Of a stretch of DNA of 64,000 nt, positions 17,988 through 27,318 are shown piece after piece. Position numbers and translations under genes: made by a program. Source of the stretch: Massilia sp. ST3 (GTDB lineage: Bacteria; Pseudomonadota; Gammaproteobacteria; Burkholderiales; Burkholderiaceae_D). The notes beneath the pieces are model-generated. The model searched no databases and had not been told where the DNA came from. It saw only the letters and a list, made by a program, of their open reading frames with translations. Where the stretch lies: NCBI RefSeq assembly GCF_018119405.1, contig NZ_JAGPWC010000016.1:23579-87578 (forward strand). Reading direction: 5' to 3'. How positions within the stretch are numbered: the stretch's first letter is position 1; each line of letters starts with the position of its first letter.

Positions 17988-20063
17988 TCACCAGAAGATC
18001 ACGCGCTCTGAGGGCGCCAGGTACATCTTGTCGCCCGGCTTCACGCCGAAGGCCTCGTAGAAGCCAGGGTGATTGCGCAGGCTGCCATTGACGCGGAACT
18101 CCGCCGGCGAGTGCGGATCGGCCTTGATCTGGGCGATCAGGCTGGCGTCGCGCGCCTTGCCGCGGCGCGCCTGGGCCAGGCCCATGAACAGGCGCTGCTC
18201 GGCCGTGAAGCCATCGATCACCGGGCCCGGCCTGCCCTTCAGGTAGTGCTTGTAGGCGCGGCTGGCCATGATGGCGCCGGCATTGTCGGCGATGTTCTCG
18301 CCCAGGGTCAGCTCGCCGTTCAGGTGGTAGCCCGGCAGCGGGCTGTAGGCGCCGTACTGGGCCACCAGCACCTTGCCGCGCGCGGCGAACTGCTCCGCAT
18401 CCTGTTTGGTCCACCAGTTGCGCAGGTTGCCGTCGCCGTCGAACTGGGCGCCCTGGTCATCGAAGGCGTGGCTGATCTCGTGGCCGATCGAGATACCGAC
18501 CGCGCCATAGTTCACGGCCGGCTCGGCGTTCGCGTCGTACAGCGGATATTGCAGGCGCGCCGCCGGGAACACGACTTCGTTCAGTTCCGGGTTGTAGTAG
18601 GCGTTGACGGTCTGCGGCGACATGCTCCACACGCTGCGGTCGACCGGCTTGCCCAGGCGGTTCACTTCGTAGGCATGGCCGAATTCACGCGCGCGCATCA
18701 CGTTGCCGACCAAGTCGCCGCGTACGATCTCCAGGCCCGAGTAGTCGCGCCACTTGTCCGGGTAGCCGATCTTGACGCTGATCTTCGACAGCTTGAGCTG
18801 GGCCTGCTTCTTGGTTTCCGGCGTCATCCATTCGAGCTGCTCGATGCCTTCGCCGAAGGCGGCGAGGAAGTTCTTCGCCATCTCCTCGACCTGCTGCTTG
18901 CGCTCGGCCGGGAAGTGCTGGGCCACATAGGCCTTGCCGAGCACTTCGCTCAGGTTGCGGTTGATCTCGGCGATCGCGCGCTTTTCCAGCGGGCGGTTGA
19001 CCTTGGCGCCCGACAGCACCGCGCCGCGGAAGGCGAAGCTCTCGTCCACGAAGGGCTGCGACAGGTAGGGCGCATAGGCGCTCAGCAGGCGGAACGCGAA
19101 ATAGGAGCGCCATACCGGCAGCGGCGTCGCGGCGATCAGTTTGTCGAGCGCGGCCAGGTAGCTCGGCTGGCTGACGATCAGGGAATCGATCTTGCCCTTG
19201 GCGCCCACGCCCTCGAGATAGGCGTTCCAGTCGAAGCCCGGCATCACGCCGCGCATCCCGTCCAGGCTGACTTTGTTGTAGGCCTTGACCGGGTCGCGGT
19301 TCTCGACGGCGCTCCACTGCACCTGCGCCAGCCCGGTTTCCAGCGCCACGATGCGCGCGGCCTCGGCGTCCGCGTCCTTGTGGCCGGCCAGGGCCAGCAT
19401 CTTCCCGACGTGCTGCTGGTACTTGGCGCGGATGTCCTTCAGGCGCGCATCGTCCTGCGAGAGGTAGTAGTCGCGGTCGGGCATGCCCAGGCCGGATTGC
19501 ACGATGTCGACGATGTAGCGGGTCGAATCCTTGTTGTCCTGGTGGACCGCCATGTCGAGCGGGCTGCCGGCGCCGATGCGCGAGAAGCGCGCCATCAGAG
19601 CCGCCAGCTGGCGCTTGTCCTGCACCGCCGCCACCTTCGCCAGCTCGGCCTTCAGGGGCGCCAGGCCAAGTTCGTTGCGGCGCTTCTCGTCCAGGTAGCT
19701 GGTGTAGAAGTCGCCCATCTTGCGGGCGTCGGAACCGGGCGCCGCGTCCTTGTCGGCGGCGGCCTGCTCGACGATCGCGCGCAGCTGCTGCTCGACCTTG
19801 TCCTGGGCGATGTTGAAGGCGCCCCAGCTGGAGCGGTCGGAGGGAATCTCGACGTTCTTGAGCCAGGCGCCCTGGGTGTAGCGGAAGAAGTCGTCCTGCG
19901 CGCGTACGCCGCGGTCCATCGCCGCGACGTCGATGCCGGACACCGCGCCGGCCGCCGCGGACGGGGCGGGCATCGGAGCCGCGGCACCGGGTTCATGCGC
20001 ACCCGCGTGGGTGGCAAGGGCAAACAGGCCCGCGATCAAACTGCTGCACAAGCGACGCTTCAT
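17988..20063 (-). CDS. M13-family (neprilysin-like) metallopeptidase
   Basis: A 691-residue zinc endopeptidase, the usual length for bacterial PepO-like enzymes. The signal peptide is MKRRLCSSLIAGLFALATHA. The zinc site HEISH is at 528-532 (His528, Glu529, His532). The third ligand and stabilising Asp are in LGENIADNAG, and an M13-type NAYYNP substrate-binding motif lies upstream. It ends in a short hydrophobic tail (SERVIFW). It should cleave oligopeptides in the periplasm. It is monocistronic. Confidence 0.93.
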   Translation of the reverse strand: MKRRLCSSLIAGLFALATHAGAHEPGAAAPMPAPSAAAGAVSGIDVAAMDRGVRAQDDFFRYTQGAWLKNVEIPSDRSSWGAFNIAQDKVEQQLRAIVEQAAADKDAAPGSDARKMGDFYTSYLDEKRRNELGLAPLKAELAKVAAVQDKRQLAALMARFSRIGAGSPLDMAVHQDNKDSTRYIVDIVQSGLGMPDRDYYLSQDDARLKDIRAKYQQHVGKMLALAGHKDADAEAARIVALETGLAQVQWSAVENRDPVKAYNKVSLDGMRGVMPGFDWNAYLEGVGAKGKIDSLIVSQPSYLAALDKLIAATPLPVWRSYFAFRLLSAYAPYLSQPFVDESFAFRGAVLSGAKVNRPLEKRAIAEINRNLSEVLGKAYVAQHFPAERKQQVEEMAKNFLAAFGEGIEQLEWMTPETKKQAQLKLSKISVKIGYPDKWRDYSGLEIVRGDLVGNVMRAREFGHAYEVNRLGKPVDRSVWSMSPQTVNAYYNPELNEVVFPAARLQYPLYDANAEPAVNYGAVGISIGHEISHAFDDQGAQFDGDGNLRNWWTKQDAEQFAARGKVLVAQYGAYSPLPGYHLNGELTLGENIADNAGAIMASRAYKHYLKGRPGPVIDGFTAEQRLFMGLAQARRGKARDASLIAQIKADPHSPAEFRVNGSLRNHPGFYEAFGVKPGDKMYLAPSERVIFW

Positions 20064-20204
20064 CTCTCTCTCCGTGGATGTGTTGTGGGAAACCGGCCGA
20101 TCCTAAAGCACTGGCGCGGGGCTGCCAAGCGCATTTGGATATGCATGCAACATCACAACAACGCCCGTCAATACAGGCGTTCCACGGAACCAGGCCCCCG
20201 CGGC

Positions 20205-21344
20205 TTACTGCGCGCGCAGCACCTGCAGTCTGGTTTTCTTGCCCTTGCGATAGGTATAGAGGGTCAGCGCGGCGTCGCGCAGGTCGCCGCGCGCGTCGAA
20301 GGCGATGGGGCCGGTGACGCCCTCGTGGCGGACCTTCGCCAGCGCCGGCAGGAAACCGGCCGGCGCCGTCGACTGCGCCGCCTGCATGGCGGCGGCGAAC
20401 ACCATCACGGCGTCGTAGGCATAGGGCGCATAGGTCTGCAGCGGGTAGCCGTAGCGCTGCCGGTAGCGCTCGCCGAAGGCGGCGAAAGCGGCCTCGCCCG
20501 CCTGGTCGACGCCGCCGGCCACCGCGCACAAGACCTTGTCCTCGCCCAGCGCGTCGCCCGCCAGCTCGGGCAGCTTTTCCGAGCAGACGCCGTCGCCCGC
20601 CACCAGCCTGGCCTGCAGGCCGAGCGCCTTCATCTGCTTGAGCATGGGCCCCGCCACCGCGTCCATGCCGCCGTAGAAGATCAGGTCCGGCCGCTGCGCG
20701 CGGATCTGGGTCAGGATGGCGCTGAAGTCGGTGGCCTTGTCGTGGGTGAACTGGCGGCTGACGATGGCGGCGCCGCCGGCGGCCTTCACCGCCCGGGCGA
20801 ATTCGTCGGCCAGGCCCTGGCCGAAGGCGGTGCGGTCGTCGATCACGGCGATGCGCCTGGCCTTGAGCGTGCCGATGGCCTGGCGCGCCAGCGCGCGTCC
20901 GATCAGCTGGTCGTTGGCGACCACGCGGAAGGCGGTCTTGTAGCCCTGGCGGGTGTAGAGCGGCGTGGTGGCGGCCGGCGAGATCTGCGGAATGCCGGCG
21001 CTGGCGTACAGCTTCGAGGCCGGCACGGTAGTGCCGGAATTCAGGTGGCCAACCACGGCGGCCACCCCGGCGTCGACCAGCTTTTGCGCCACCGCCGTGC
21101 CCATCTTGGGATCGCTGCCGTCGTCCTCGGGCTGCAGCACCCAGGCGATCTTCTTGCCGCCGATGACGATGCCCTTGGCGTTCAGCTCGTCGACCGCCAT
21201 GCGCGCGCCGTTCTCGATGTCCTTGCCGAGGTGGGCGCCGGGGCCGGACAGGGGCGAGGCGCTGCCGATCCGGACTTCGGTCTGGGCGTGAACGAGGGGA
21301 ATGGCGAAAAGGATGGAGGACAAGCTCAAGACAAATGAACGCAT
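20205..21344 (-). CDS. periplasmic branched-chain amino-acid-type ABC substrate-binding protein
   Basis: A 379-residue LivK-like binding protein. The signal peptide (MRSFVLSLSSILFAIPLVHA) is followed by VRIGSASPLSGPGAHLGKD, the canonical start of this family, and by the two-lobe fold motifs (VVGHLNSGTTVPAS, AVIDDRTAFGQGLADEF). AGGAAAG precedes the ATG. No permease or ATPase genes flank it, so it is an orphan that must share a transporter elsewhere or act as a sensor partner. Ligands could be amino acids or other small acids. Confidence 0.9.
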   Translation of the reverse strand: MRSFVLSLSSILFAIPLVHAQTEVRIGSASPLSGPGAHLGKDIENGARMAVDELNAKGIVIGGKKIAWVLQPEDDGSDPKMGTAVAQKLVDAGVAAVVGHLNSGTTVPASKLYASAGIPQISPAATTPLYTRQGYKTAFRVVANDQLIGRALARQAIGTLKARRIAVIDDRTAFGQGLADEFARAVKAAGGAAIVSRQFTHDKATDFSAILTQIRAQRPDLIFYGGMDAVAGPMLKQMKALGLQARLVAGDGVCSEKLPELAGDALGEDKVLCAVAGGVDQAGEAAFAAFGERYRQRYGYPLQTYAPYAYDAVMVFAAAMQAAQSTAPAGFLPALAKVRHEGVTGPIAFDARGDLRDAALTLYTYRKGKKTRLQVLRAQ

Positions 21345-21394
21345 GGGCACTTTCCTAAAATGAATGCGTTCGATTGTACTGCCCGGCTGCCGGA

Positions 21395-21604
21395 TCAGAC
21401 CTTTTTCAGCGCCTCGGCCTTGTGCGCCGCCTCGGCGCCGGTCTTGTCGCTCACCACCAGGTATTCCGGATGCTCGTTCGAGGCGGCAACGTGGTGGCCC
21501 TTGATATCGGTAGGCGCGGTCAGCTTCTTCTTGACCGTGCCGCGCACCACCCCTTGCGAGGAATGCCATTCCACCTTGTCGCCGGCCTTGAACGTGTTCG
21601 TCAT
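21395..21604 (-). CDS. DUF2945-type small TUDOR-domain protein
   Basis: A 69-residue cytoplasmic protein (MTNTFKAGDKVEWHSSQG...) matching the family described as hypervirulence-associated TUDOR-domain proteins: KxGDxVxWxSxxG, then GTVxxKLTxPTDIKGHxVxAS, then EYLVxSDKTG. AGGAAACC precedes the ATG. Its role is unknown. It lies between the binding protein and a methyltransferase on the same strand. Confidence 0.85.
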   Translation of the reverse strand: MTNTFKAGDKVEWHSSQGVVRGTVKKKLTAPTDIKGHHVAASNEHPEYLVVSDKTGAEAAHKAEALKKV

Positions 21605-21634
21605 GATGGTTTCCTGAAAAATAATGAAGAATCC

Positions 21635-21660
21635 CGCCGTGCTCCCGGAGGAGCACGGCG
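21635..21660 (-). terminator. terminator hairpin after the methyltransferase gene
   Basis: CGCCGTGCTCC-CGGA-GGAGCACGGCG is an 11-bp perfect stem 45 nt after the methyltransferase stop. On the minus strand a T-rich stretch follows about 10 nt later. Confidence 0.6.
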
Positions 21661-21705
21661 TATTGGAACATGGATCCCGGGACGCTGTCGCCGCGCCCGG
21701 ATGCG

Positions 21706-22623
21706 CTAGTGCAGCGGCGCGCTGCGCTTGCTGACCACCGCTTCCAGGTACTCGGCCGGAATCACCAGCGCCGACGGCCCGCCCGTGTTGGAGCGCTCGA
21801 GCAGGGCCAGGACATCCCGCTCCAGGGCTTCCCTGCCCGGCGCGTCCAGGTTGCGGAAGGCCATGTAGGTGGGGCCGTAGAAGTCGCGGAAGATCTGCAG
21901 CATGTGGGCGGGCGACTCGAAGCGGAAGTTGAACATCCTGCGCGCGAAGCGGATGTCGGCGGCCTGGGCGCCGAACAGTTCGCGCACATGCTCTTCGGCA
22001 CCCCACAGCAGCGGCGATTGCAGGCCCGCCGGCGGCGGCACGTGCTTGCCGATGGTCTTGAACAGCTGGCCCAGGAAACCGGTGGGCGTCCAGTTGGCGA
22101 AGGCGATGCGGCCGCCCTCGCGCACCACGCGCAGCATCTCGCCGGCCGTGCGCGCATGGTCGGGAGCGAACATGACGCCGAAGGTGGACAGGGCCACGTC
22201 GAAGCTGGCGTCGGCAAAGGGCAGCGCCTCGGCGTCGGCTTCGCGGAACTCGACCGCCAGGCCTTCGGCGGCGGCGCGCAGGCGCCCCTTCTCGAGCAGG
22301 GCCGGCACGTAGTCGGTGGAGACGACCCGGGCGAAGCGCCGCGCCGCGGCCAGGGTGGCGTTGCCGTTACCGGCGGCAATGTCGATGACCCGCTCGCCGG
22401 CGTGGATGTCGGCCGACTCGGCCAGGTTCTCGCCGACGATCTGCAGGGTCACGCCGATGACGGCGAAATCACCGCTGGCCCAGGTTGCCTGCTGGCGTTG
22501 CTTGATGGCGGCGAAGTCGGGCGTGGCGCCCTGCGCCGGCTGCGGCGACTGTGGGGAACCCGGCTGCGGACTGGGCTGTGCGGCCGGCTGGGACGCCGGG
22601 GGAGGCTGGATCGATGGACTCAT
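21706..22623 (-). CDS. class I SAM-dependent methyltransferase
   Basis: A 305-residue methyltransferase of the UbiE/Methyltransf_11 type. After a Pro/Gln-rich N-terminus (residues 1-33) come motif I VIDIAAGNGNATLAAAR, the acidic loop EFREADAEALPFADASFD, and VALSTFGVMFAPDH. GAGGAGAAG precedes the ATG at 22623. The acceptor is unknown. The proline-rich leader is atypical and looks disordered rather than secreted. Confidence 0.88.
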   Translation of the reverse strand: MSPSIQPPPASQPAAQPSPQPGSPQSPQPAQGATPDFAAIKQRQQATWASGDFAVIGVTLQIVGENLAESADIHAGERVIDIAAGNGNATLAAARRFARVVSTDYVPALLEKGRLRAAAEGLAVEFREADAEALPFADASFDVALSTFGVMFAPDHARTAGEMLRVVREGGRIAFANWTPTGFLGQLFKTIGKHVPPPAGLQSPLLWGAEEHVRELFGAQAADIRFARRMFNFRFESPAHMLQIFRDFYGPTYMAFRNLDAPGREALERDVLALLERSNTGGPSALVIPAEYLEAVVSKRSAPLH

Positions 22624-22876
22624 GGACTTCTCCTCGAGTAACGGCCGGGCGGGACGCCGGCCAGGGTGTGACCGCCCGGGCCGGATACAGTTCGCGGGGC
22701 TTGCGCCGGCCGAAGGCCTGCCCGGCCGCGCCATGCTTTCTTGCCCCGCGCCAGCACCGACCGGGCGCCATGCGTGCTTCATGAAACAGCTTCGACCACA
22801 AAAAGAAGAATGACAACCTGGACAATGAAAAAAACCTTCATCGCCCTGGCCGGCTGGTCGGTGTCTGGAAGAAACT

Positions 22877-22902
22877 GGGTCCCCGCGTTCGCGGGGATGA
22901 CG
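22877..22902 (+). repeat. REP-like palindromic repeat, copy 1
   Basis: GGGTCCCCGC-GTTC-GCGGGGATGACG. The arms CCCCGC and GCGGGG form a short stem. It is almost identical to the copy at 23149. Confidence 0.7.
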
Positions 22903-22955
22903 TCGGTTTAGTAGCTAGCTAGCAGCATCTGCAACTTCGGACACGTACCTCAGCA

Positions 22956-22974
22956 CGTCATCCCCGCGCAGGCG
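22956..22974 (-). repeat. REP-like palindromic repeat, truncated copy
   Basis: CGTCATCCCCGCGCAGGCG is the same unit in the opposite orientation, with one arm decayed. Confidence 0.5.
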
Positions 22975-23074
22975 CACTGCTGTCCGGGATAAGCGATACC
23001 TCTGCCTTTGCAGGGGGTTTGTAGCAGAATTAGCAATGTTTGTGCTGCCAGGAGCTAATTTTGAACCATTAGCT

Positions 23075-23099
23075 CGTCATTCCCGCGAAGGCGGGACCC
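23075..23099 (-). repeat. REP-like palindromic repeat, inverted copy
   Basis: CGTCATTCCCGCGAAG-GCGGGACCC is an inverted copy facing the one at 23149 about 50 bp away. With the flanking CAAGT the two form arms of about 30 bp, a REPIN/BIME-like pair. Confidence 0.7.
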
Positions 23100-23148
23100 A
23101 AGTCCGTTGCAGGCTGTTAGCGTTTGTTGTGGCTACTCACGCAAACTT

Positions 23149-23174
23149 GGGTCCCCGCCTTCGCGGGGATGACG
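23149..23174 (+). repeat. REP-like palindromic repeat, copy paired with 23075
   Basis: GGGTCCCCGC-CTTC-GCGGGGATGACG. It is a near-perfect reverse complement of 23075-23099. A further decayed remnant (GTGGGGACCCAAGT) follows near 23218-23232. Confidence 0.7.
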
Positions 23175-23245
23175 ATTTTCTGCTAGGTGAAATTATTTCG
23201 GACAGCAGTGCGCGCAGGTGGGGACCCAAGTTTGTCCGAACACAA

Positions 23246-24307
23246 CTAGCTTCCACCCCGTATCACCTGCACAATCTCCTTCGCGATCCCCTCCAGCGCC
23301 ACCGAGCGCTCGACCCCTCCCCGCTTGACCGCCTCCTTCGGCATCCCGTACACCACGCAGCTCGCCTCGTCCTGGGCCAGGGTGCGCGCCCCCGCCTTGC
23401 GCATGTCGAGCAGGCCGGTTGCGCCGTCGTCGCCCATGCCGGTCATGATGATGCCGAGCGCGTTGGCGCCGGCGCAGCGGGCGACCGAGCGGAACAGCAC
23501 GTCGACCGAGGGCCGGTGGCGGTTGACCAAGGGGCCGTCGGCCACTTCCACCACGTACTGGGCGCCGGTGCGGTGCAGCAGCAGGTGCTTGCCGCCCGGT
23601 GCGACCAGGGCCCGGCCCGGGATCACGCGGTCGTTCGTAGCGGCCTCCTTGACCGCGATGCGGCAGATGCTGTCCAGGCGGGCGGCGAAGGCGGTGGTGA
23701 ATTTCTCGGGCATGTGCTGGACGATGACGATGCCGGGCGCCACCCCGGGCAGCGCGGTCAGGACCTGCTCCAGGGCCTGGGTGCCGCCGGTCGAGGCGCC
23801 GATCGCCACCACCTGCTCGGTGGTGCGGGTCATCGCCGGCGCCGCCTTGGCCACCGGCAGCATCGCATCCACGGTGTGCTTTTCGACCGGCACCAGGCGC
23901 CGCGGGTTGGCGCGCGCCGCGGCCCGCACCGCATGCACCAGCTCGGCGGCGGCGTCGTGCAGGAACTGCTTGAGCCCGAGCCTGGGCTTGGTCACGATCG
24001 CGACCGCGCCCGCGGCCATGGCTTCCATGGTGGTCTGGGCGCCCTTTTCGGTCAGGGTCGAGCAGATCACCACCGGGGTCGGGCGCTCGCGCATGATGCG
24101 CTTGAGGAAGGTGATGCCGTCCATGCGCGGCATCTCGATGTCGAGCACGATCACGTCGGGCCAGTCGCCGCGCATGCGTTCGATCGCCAGCAGCGGGTCG
24201 GCCACCGCATGGCTCACCACGATGCCGGGCGCGGCGTCGAGCAGGGCGGCCAGCACCTGGCGCACCACGGCGGAATCGTCCACCACCAGCACCCGGATGT
24301 CCTTCAT
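23246..24307 (-). CDS. cheB: chemotaxis protein-glutamate methylesterase/deamidase CheB
   Basis: A 353-residue CheB. The receiver domain has phospho-acceptor Asp56 ([13 protein letters not shown]). The methylesterase domain has catalytic Ser172 ([10 protein letters not shown]), His198 (VQHMPEKFT) and Asp294 (GMGDDGATG). It removes methyl groups from chemoreceptors and is activated by CheA phosphorylation. Its ATG directly abuts the CheR stop. It is the last gene of the minus-strand chemosensory operon. Confidence 0.97.
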   Translation of the reverse strand: MKDIRVLVVDDSAVVRQVLAALLDAAPGIVVSHAVADPLLAIERMRGDWPDVIVLDIEMPRMDGITFLKRIMRERPTPVVICSTLTEKGAQTTMEAMAAGAVAIVTKPRLGLKQFLHDAAAELVHAVRAAARANPRRLVPVEKHTVDAMLPVAKAAPAMTRTTEQVVAIGASTGGTQALEQVLTALPGVAPGIVIVQHMPEKFTTAFAARLDSICRIAVKEAATNDRVIPGRALVAPGGKHLLLHRTGAQYVVEVADGPLVNRHRPSVDVLFRSVARCAGANALGIIMTGMGDDGATGLLDMRKAGARTLAQDEASCVVYGMPKEAVKRGGVERSVALEGIAKEIVQVIRGGS

Positions 24308-25108
24308 CTAGCGCTTCCGGTAGACCGAGGGCACCAGCGGCTGCACCGCATCGCTCACGCCATGCAGGCTTTCGGAGTGGCCGATCAGGAAGTGGCCGCC
24401 CTGCTTGAGCGGCCCCAGCACCCTCTCCACCACCTTCTGCTTGGTGTCGCCGTTAAAGTAGATCATCACGTTGCGCAGGAAGACCAGGTCGAAGCTGCCC
24501 AGCTGCGGCAAGGCCTCGTTCAGGTTCACCTGGCTGAACTGCACGCGCGCGCGCAGGGCGCGCTCGACCAGCAGGGTGCCCTCCTGCGGCCCGGTGCCGC
24601 GCAGGCAGTAGCGCTTCAGGTAGGGCTGCGGGATGTGGCGCGCGCGCTCGAGCGGATAGTGCCCGGTGCGGGCGCGCGCCAGCACCCGGGTGCTGATGTC
24701 GGTCCCCAGCACTTCCCAGGGCGCCTCGCCCAGGCAGTCGGCCAGCACCATGGCGATGCTGTAGGCTTCCTCGCCGGTGGAACTGGCGGCGCTCCAGACC
24801 CGGAAGGGCTGGCCGGCCTGCCTGGCCTCCAGCGCGAGCTCGCGCAGGAACTCGAAATGCTTCGGCTCGCGGAAGAAATAGGTCTCGTTGGTGGTGAGCA
24901 GGTCGATCGCCGTCTGCAGCTCGGGCCCCGCGCTGCCGCTGTCGAGCAGGCGGAAGTAGTCGCCGAAGCTGGCCATGCGGTGATGCTGCACGCGCTTGGC
25001 CAGCCGCCCGGCCACCAGGGCCTTTTTGCCGGGCGACATGCTGATCCCGGCGGCCTCGTAGATGAAACGCTGGAAGCGGCTGAATTCCTGGTCGCTGAGC
25101 GTGACCAT
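24308..25108 (-). CDS. cheR: chemoreceptor methyltransferase CheR
   Basis: A 266-residue CheR. The N-terminal helical domain (LSDQEFSRFQRFIYEAAGISM) is followed by a SAM-binding domain with FRVWSAASSTGEEAYSIAM, the VLGTDIST segment, and FDLVFLRNVMIYF. It methylates MCP glutamates using SAM and is the partner of the adjacent CheB. It lies 4 nt after the CheW stop. Confidence 0.96.
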   Translation of the reverse strand: MVTLSDQEFSRFQRFIYEAAGISMSPGKKALVAGRLAKRVQHHRMASFGDYFRLLDSGSAGPELQTAIDLLTTNETYFFREPKHFEFLRELALEARQAGQPFRVWSAASSTGEEAYSIAMVLADCLGEAPWEVLGTDISTRVLARARTGHYPLERARHIPQPYLKRYCLRGTGPQEGTLLVERALRARVQFSQVNLNEALPQLGSFDLVFLRNVMIYFNGDTKQKVVERVLGPLKQGGHFLIGHSESLHGVSDAVQPLVPSVYRKR

Positions 25109-25112
25109 GGCT

Positions 25113-25616
25113 TCAGGCCGCGCCCAATGCGGCCAGTTCGTCCACGCCTTCCGCCGACAGCACGTTGCCGACGTCGAGCAGGATCACGAACTTGCCGTTG
25201 ACCTTGCCCATGCCGGCGATGAAGTCGGTGCGGATGCGGGCGCCGAAGCTGGGCGCCTTCTCGATGTCGGCGGCCGCGATCTCGAGCACCGCGTTGACGG
25301 CGTCGACCATCACGCCCACCACCTGCTGCTCGCCGTCCGCCTCGATCTCGACGATCACGGTGCAGGTGCGCTTGCCGATCGCGGTCGGCGCACGGCCGAA
25401 GCGCACCGCCAGGTCCATCACCGGCACCACCGCGCCGCGCAGGTTGATCACGCCGCGGATACAGGCCGGCATCATCGGCACTTCGGTCACGCCGCCGTAC
25501 TCGATGATTTCCTTGATCGCCAGGATGCCGATGGCGAAGGTCTCGCCGCCCAGCATGAAGGTCAGGTACTGGGCGTTGTCGGCCACGGCCGCCTCCGCCT
25601 GTTGTTGTGCACGCAT
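25113..25616 (-). CDS. cheW: chemotaxis coupling protein CheW
   Basis: A 167-residue CheW with the usual fold and motifs: YLTFMLGGETFAIGILAIKEII, then MPACIRGVINLRGAVVPVMDL, and VGVMVDAVNAVLEI. It couples the receptors to CheA. It lies 9 nt after the MCP gene and 4 nt before cheR, so it is part of the operon. Confidence 0.96.
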   Translation of the reverse strand: MRAQQQAEAAVADNAQYLTFMLGGETFAIGILAIKEIIEYGGVTEVPMMPACIRGVINLRGAVVPVMDLAVRFGRAPTAIGKRTCTVIVEIEADGEQQVVGVMVDAVNAVLEIAAADIEKAPSFGARIRTDFIAGMGKVNGKFVILLDVGNVLSAEGVDELAALGAA

Positions 25617-25625
25617 GGGCGCTCC

Positions 25626-27260
25626 TTAGAAGCGGGCGAAGTGCGCTTCGTCCGGCGCGGCTTCGGCGGCGATCGCCAGGCTGGGCGCGAGGGGCCTGGC
25701 GGCCGGCTTGCGCGGCGCGGCCTTGGCCGGCGCGCGGGCCGAACCCGGTGCGCCGCTGTCGCCGGTTCCCAGCTTGAAGAAGGCCATCAGCTGCTGCAGC
25801 TGCTCGGCCTGGCTGCTCATTTCCTCCGAGGTCGCCGCCAGCTCTTCCGAGCTGGACGCGTTGTGCTGGGTGGTCTGGCTGAGCTGCATCACGGCCGAGT
25901 TGATCTGGCCCACGCCCGAGGACTGCTCTTCCGACGCGGCCGCGATTTCCTGGACCAGGTCCGAGGTCTTCTTGATGCTCGGGACCATTTCGTCGAGCAG
26001 GCTGCCGGCGCGGCCGGCCAGTTCCACGCTGCCGGCGGCCACTTCGCTGATTTCCTGGGCCGCCACCTGGCTGCGCTCGGCCAGCTTGCGCACTTCGGCC
26101 GCCACCACCGCGAAGCCCTTGCCGTGCTCGCCGGCGCGGGCCGCTTCGATGGCCGCGTTCAGGGCCAGCAGGTTGGTCTGGTAGGCGATGTCGTCGATGA
26201 TGCCGATCTTCTTGGCGATCTGGTTCATCGCGGCCACGGTTTCCTTGACCGCGGCGCCGCCTTCGACCGCTTCCTGGGCGGCCTTGGTGGCGATGTTGTC
26301 GGTGACGCGGGCGTTGTCGGTGTTTTGCGAGATCGAGGCGGTCATCTGTTCGATCGAGGCGCTGGTCTCTTCCACGCTGGCCGCCTGTTCGGTCGACGAT
26401 TGCGAGATCGACTGCGCGGTGGCGCTGACTTCTTCCGAGGCCGATGCCAGCGAATCGGCGGCGCTGCGCACGTCGGCGATCACGCTCTTGAGCTTGTCCG
26501 TCATCTGCTGCATCGCGGCCAGCAGGCGGCCGGTTTCATCCTTGGATTTCACTTCCACGCGCACCGAGAGGTCGCCGGCGGCCAGGCTGTCGGCCACCGC
26601 AACGGCGACGCCGAGCGGCTTGGTGATCGAGCGGGTGATGACGAAGGCCAGCAGGACCGCCAGCACCAGCGCGCTGCTGCCGATGCCGACCAAGAGCTTG
26701 ACGCCGGAGGCGTAGTCGGCGGCCGACTGCTGCAGCAGTTCGGCGTTCTGCGCTTCCTGGCGCTCGATCATGTCGTCGATGGCGTCGATCCACTTGCCTT
26801 GCGGGCCGCGCGCCTCGCGCATCAGGACCGCGCCGGCCTCGCTGTTCTTGTTCTCCAGCGCCAGCTGCATCGCCTTGGCGATCAGCGGCGCGGTCTGGGC
26901 CTGGTAGTCGTTGATCGAGGCCATGAGCTTCTTGCCCTCGCTCGAGGCGACCAGGGTGGCCAGCTTGTCGCGCAGCTGGTTGTACTCGGCCTGGGCCTTG
27001 TCGATCTTGGCGTTCTCGTCGCGGGTCTCGGCCAGGTCGTCGGTGAGGATCATGTTGCGCACCGAACGCGCGGTGACGTTGATGCGGGCGCGCATGGCGT
27101 TGCCGAGCGCGATCTGCGCATTGTTCTCGGCCGATTCGTCGAAATTGTGCTTGGTCGCCTGCATGCGGCTGTAGCCGACGAAGGCGATGGCCAGCATCAG
27201 GAGCAGCACGACGGCGAAGCTCGCGCCGAGACGCGTGCCGATCTTCAGGTCTTTTAACAT
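25626..27260 (-). CDS. methyl-accepting chemotaxis protein (4HB-type sensor)
   Basis: A 544-residue transmembrane receptor. TM1 is near residues 12-30, then a periplasmic four-helix-bundle sensor (about 31-190), TM2 near 190-212, HAMP, and a signalling domain with the conserved hairpin tip ([26 protein letters not shown] is the region of highest conservation). The C-terminus has an Ala/Pro linker and lacks an NWETF-type CheR-tethering peptide. It is located between cheA and cheW. The ligand is unknown. Confidence 0.95.
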   Translation of the reverse strand: MLKDLKIGTRLGASFAVVLLLMLAIAFVGYSRMQATKHNFDESAENNAQIALGNAMRARINVTARSVRNMILTDDLAETRDENAKIDKAQAEYNQLRDKLATLVASSEGKKLMASINDYQAQTAPLIAKAMQLALENKNSEAGAVLMREARGPQGKWIDAIDDMIERQEAQNAELLQQSAADYASGVKLLVGIGSSALVLAVLLAFVITRSITKPLGVAVAVADSLAAGDLSVRVEVKSKDETGRLLAAMQQMTDKLKSVIADVRSAADSLASASEEVSATAQSISQSSTEQAASVEETSASIEQMTASISQNTDNARVTDNIATKAAQEAVEGGAAVKETVAAMNQIAKKIGIIDDIAYQTNLLALNAAIEAARAGEHGKGFAVVAAEVRKLAERSQVAAQEISEVAAGSVELAGRAGSLLDEMVPSIKKTSDLVQEIAAASEEQSSGVGQINSAVMQLSQTTQHNASSSEELAATSEEMSSQAEQLQQLMAFFKLGTGDSGAPGSARAPAKAAPRKPAARPLAPSLAIAAEAAPDEAHFARF

Positions 27261-27318
27261 GGTGTTTCCTTCTTGCGGTTGAACAGGTGGTTACTGATGA
27301 TGGATGGATGCTGCCGCG

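Larger units (their letters stand above)
22624..23245. other. 622-bp gene-free region rich in palindromic repeats
   Basis: No credible coding sequence on either strand. It contains four or five copies, complete or decayed, of a palindromic GGGTCCCCGC...GCGGGGATGACG repeat in both orientations (listed separately). It separates the methyltransferase from cheB. Confidence 0.7.

Noticed and set aside
22877..23174. CRISPR array
   Set aside because: Units are palindromic, irregularly spaced and in both orientations, with no equal-length spacers and no cas genes.
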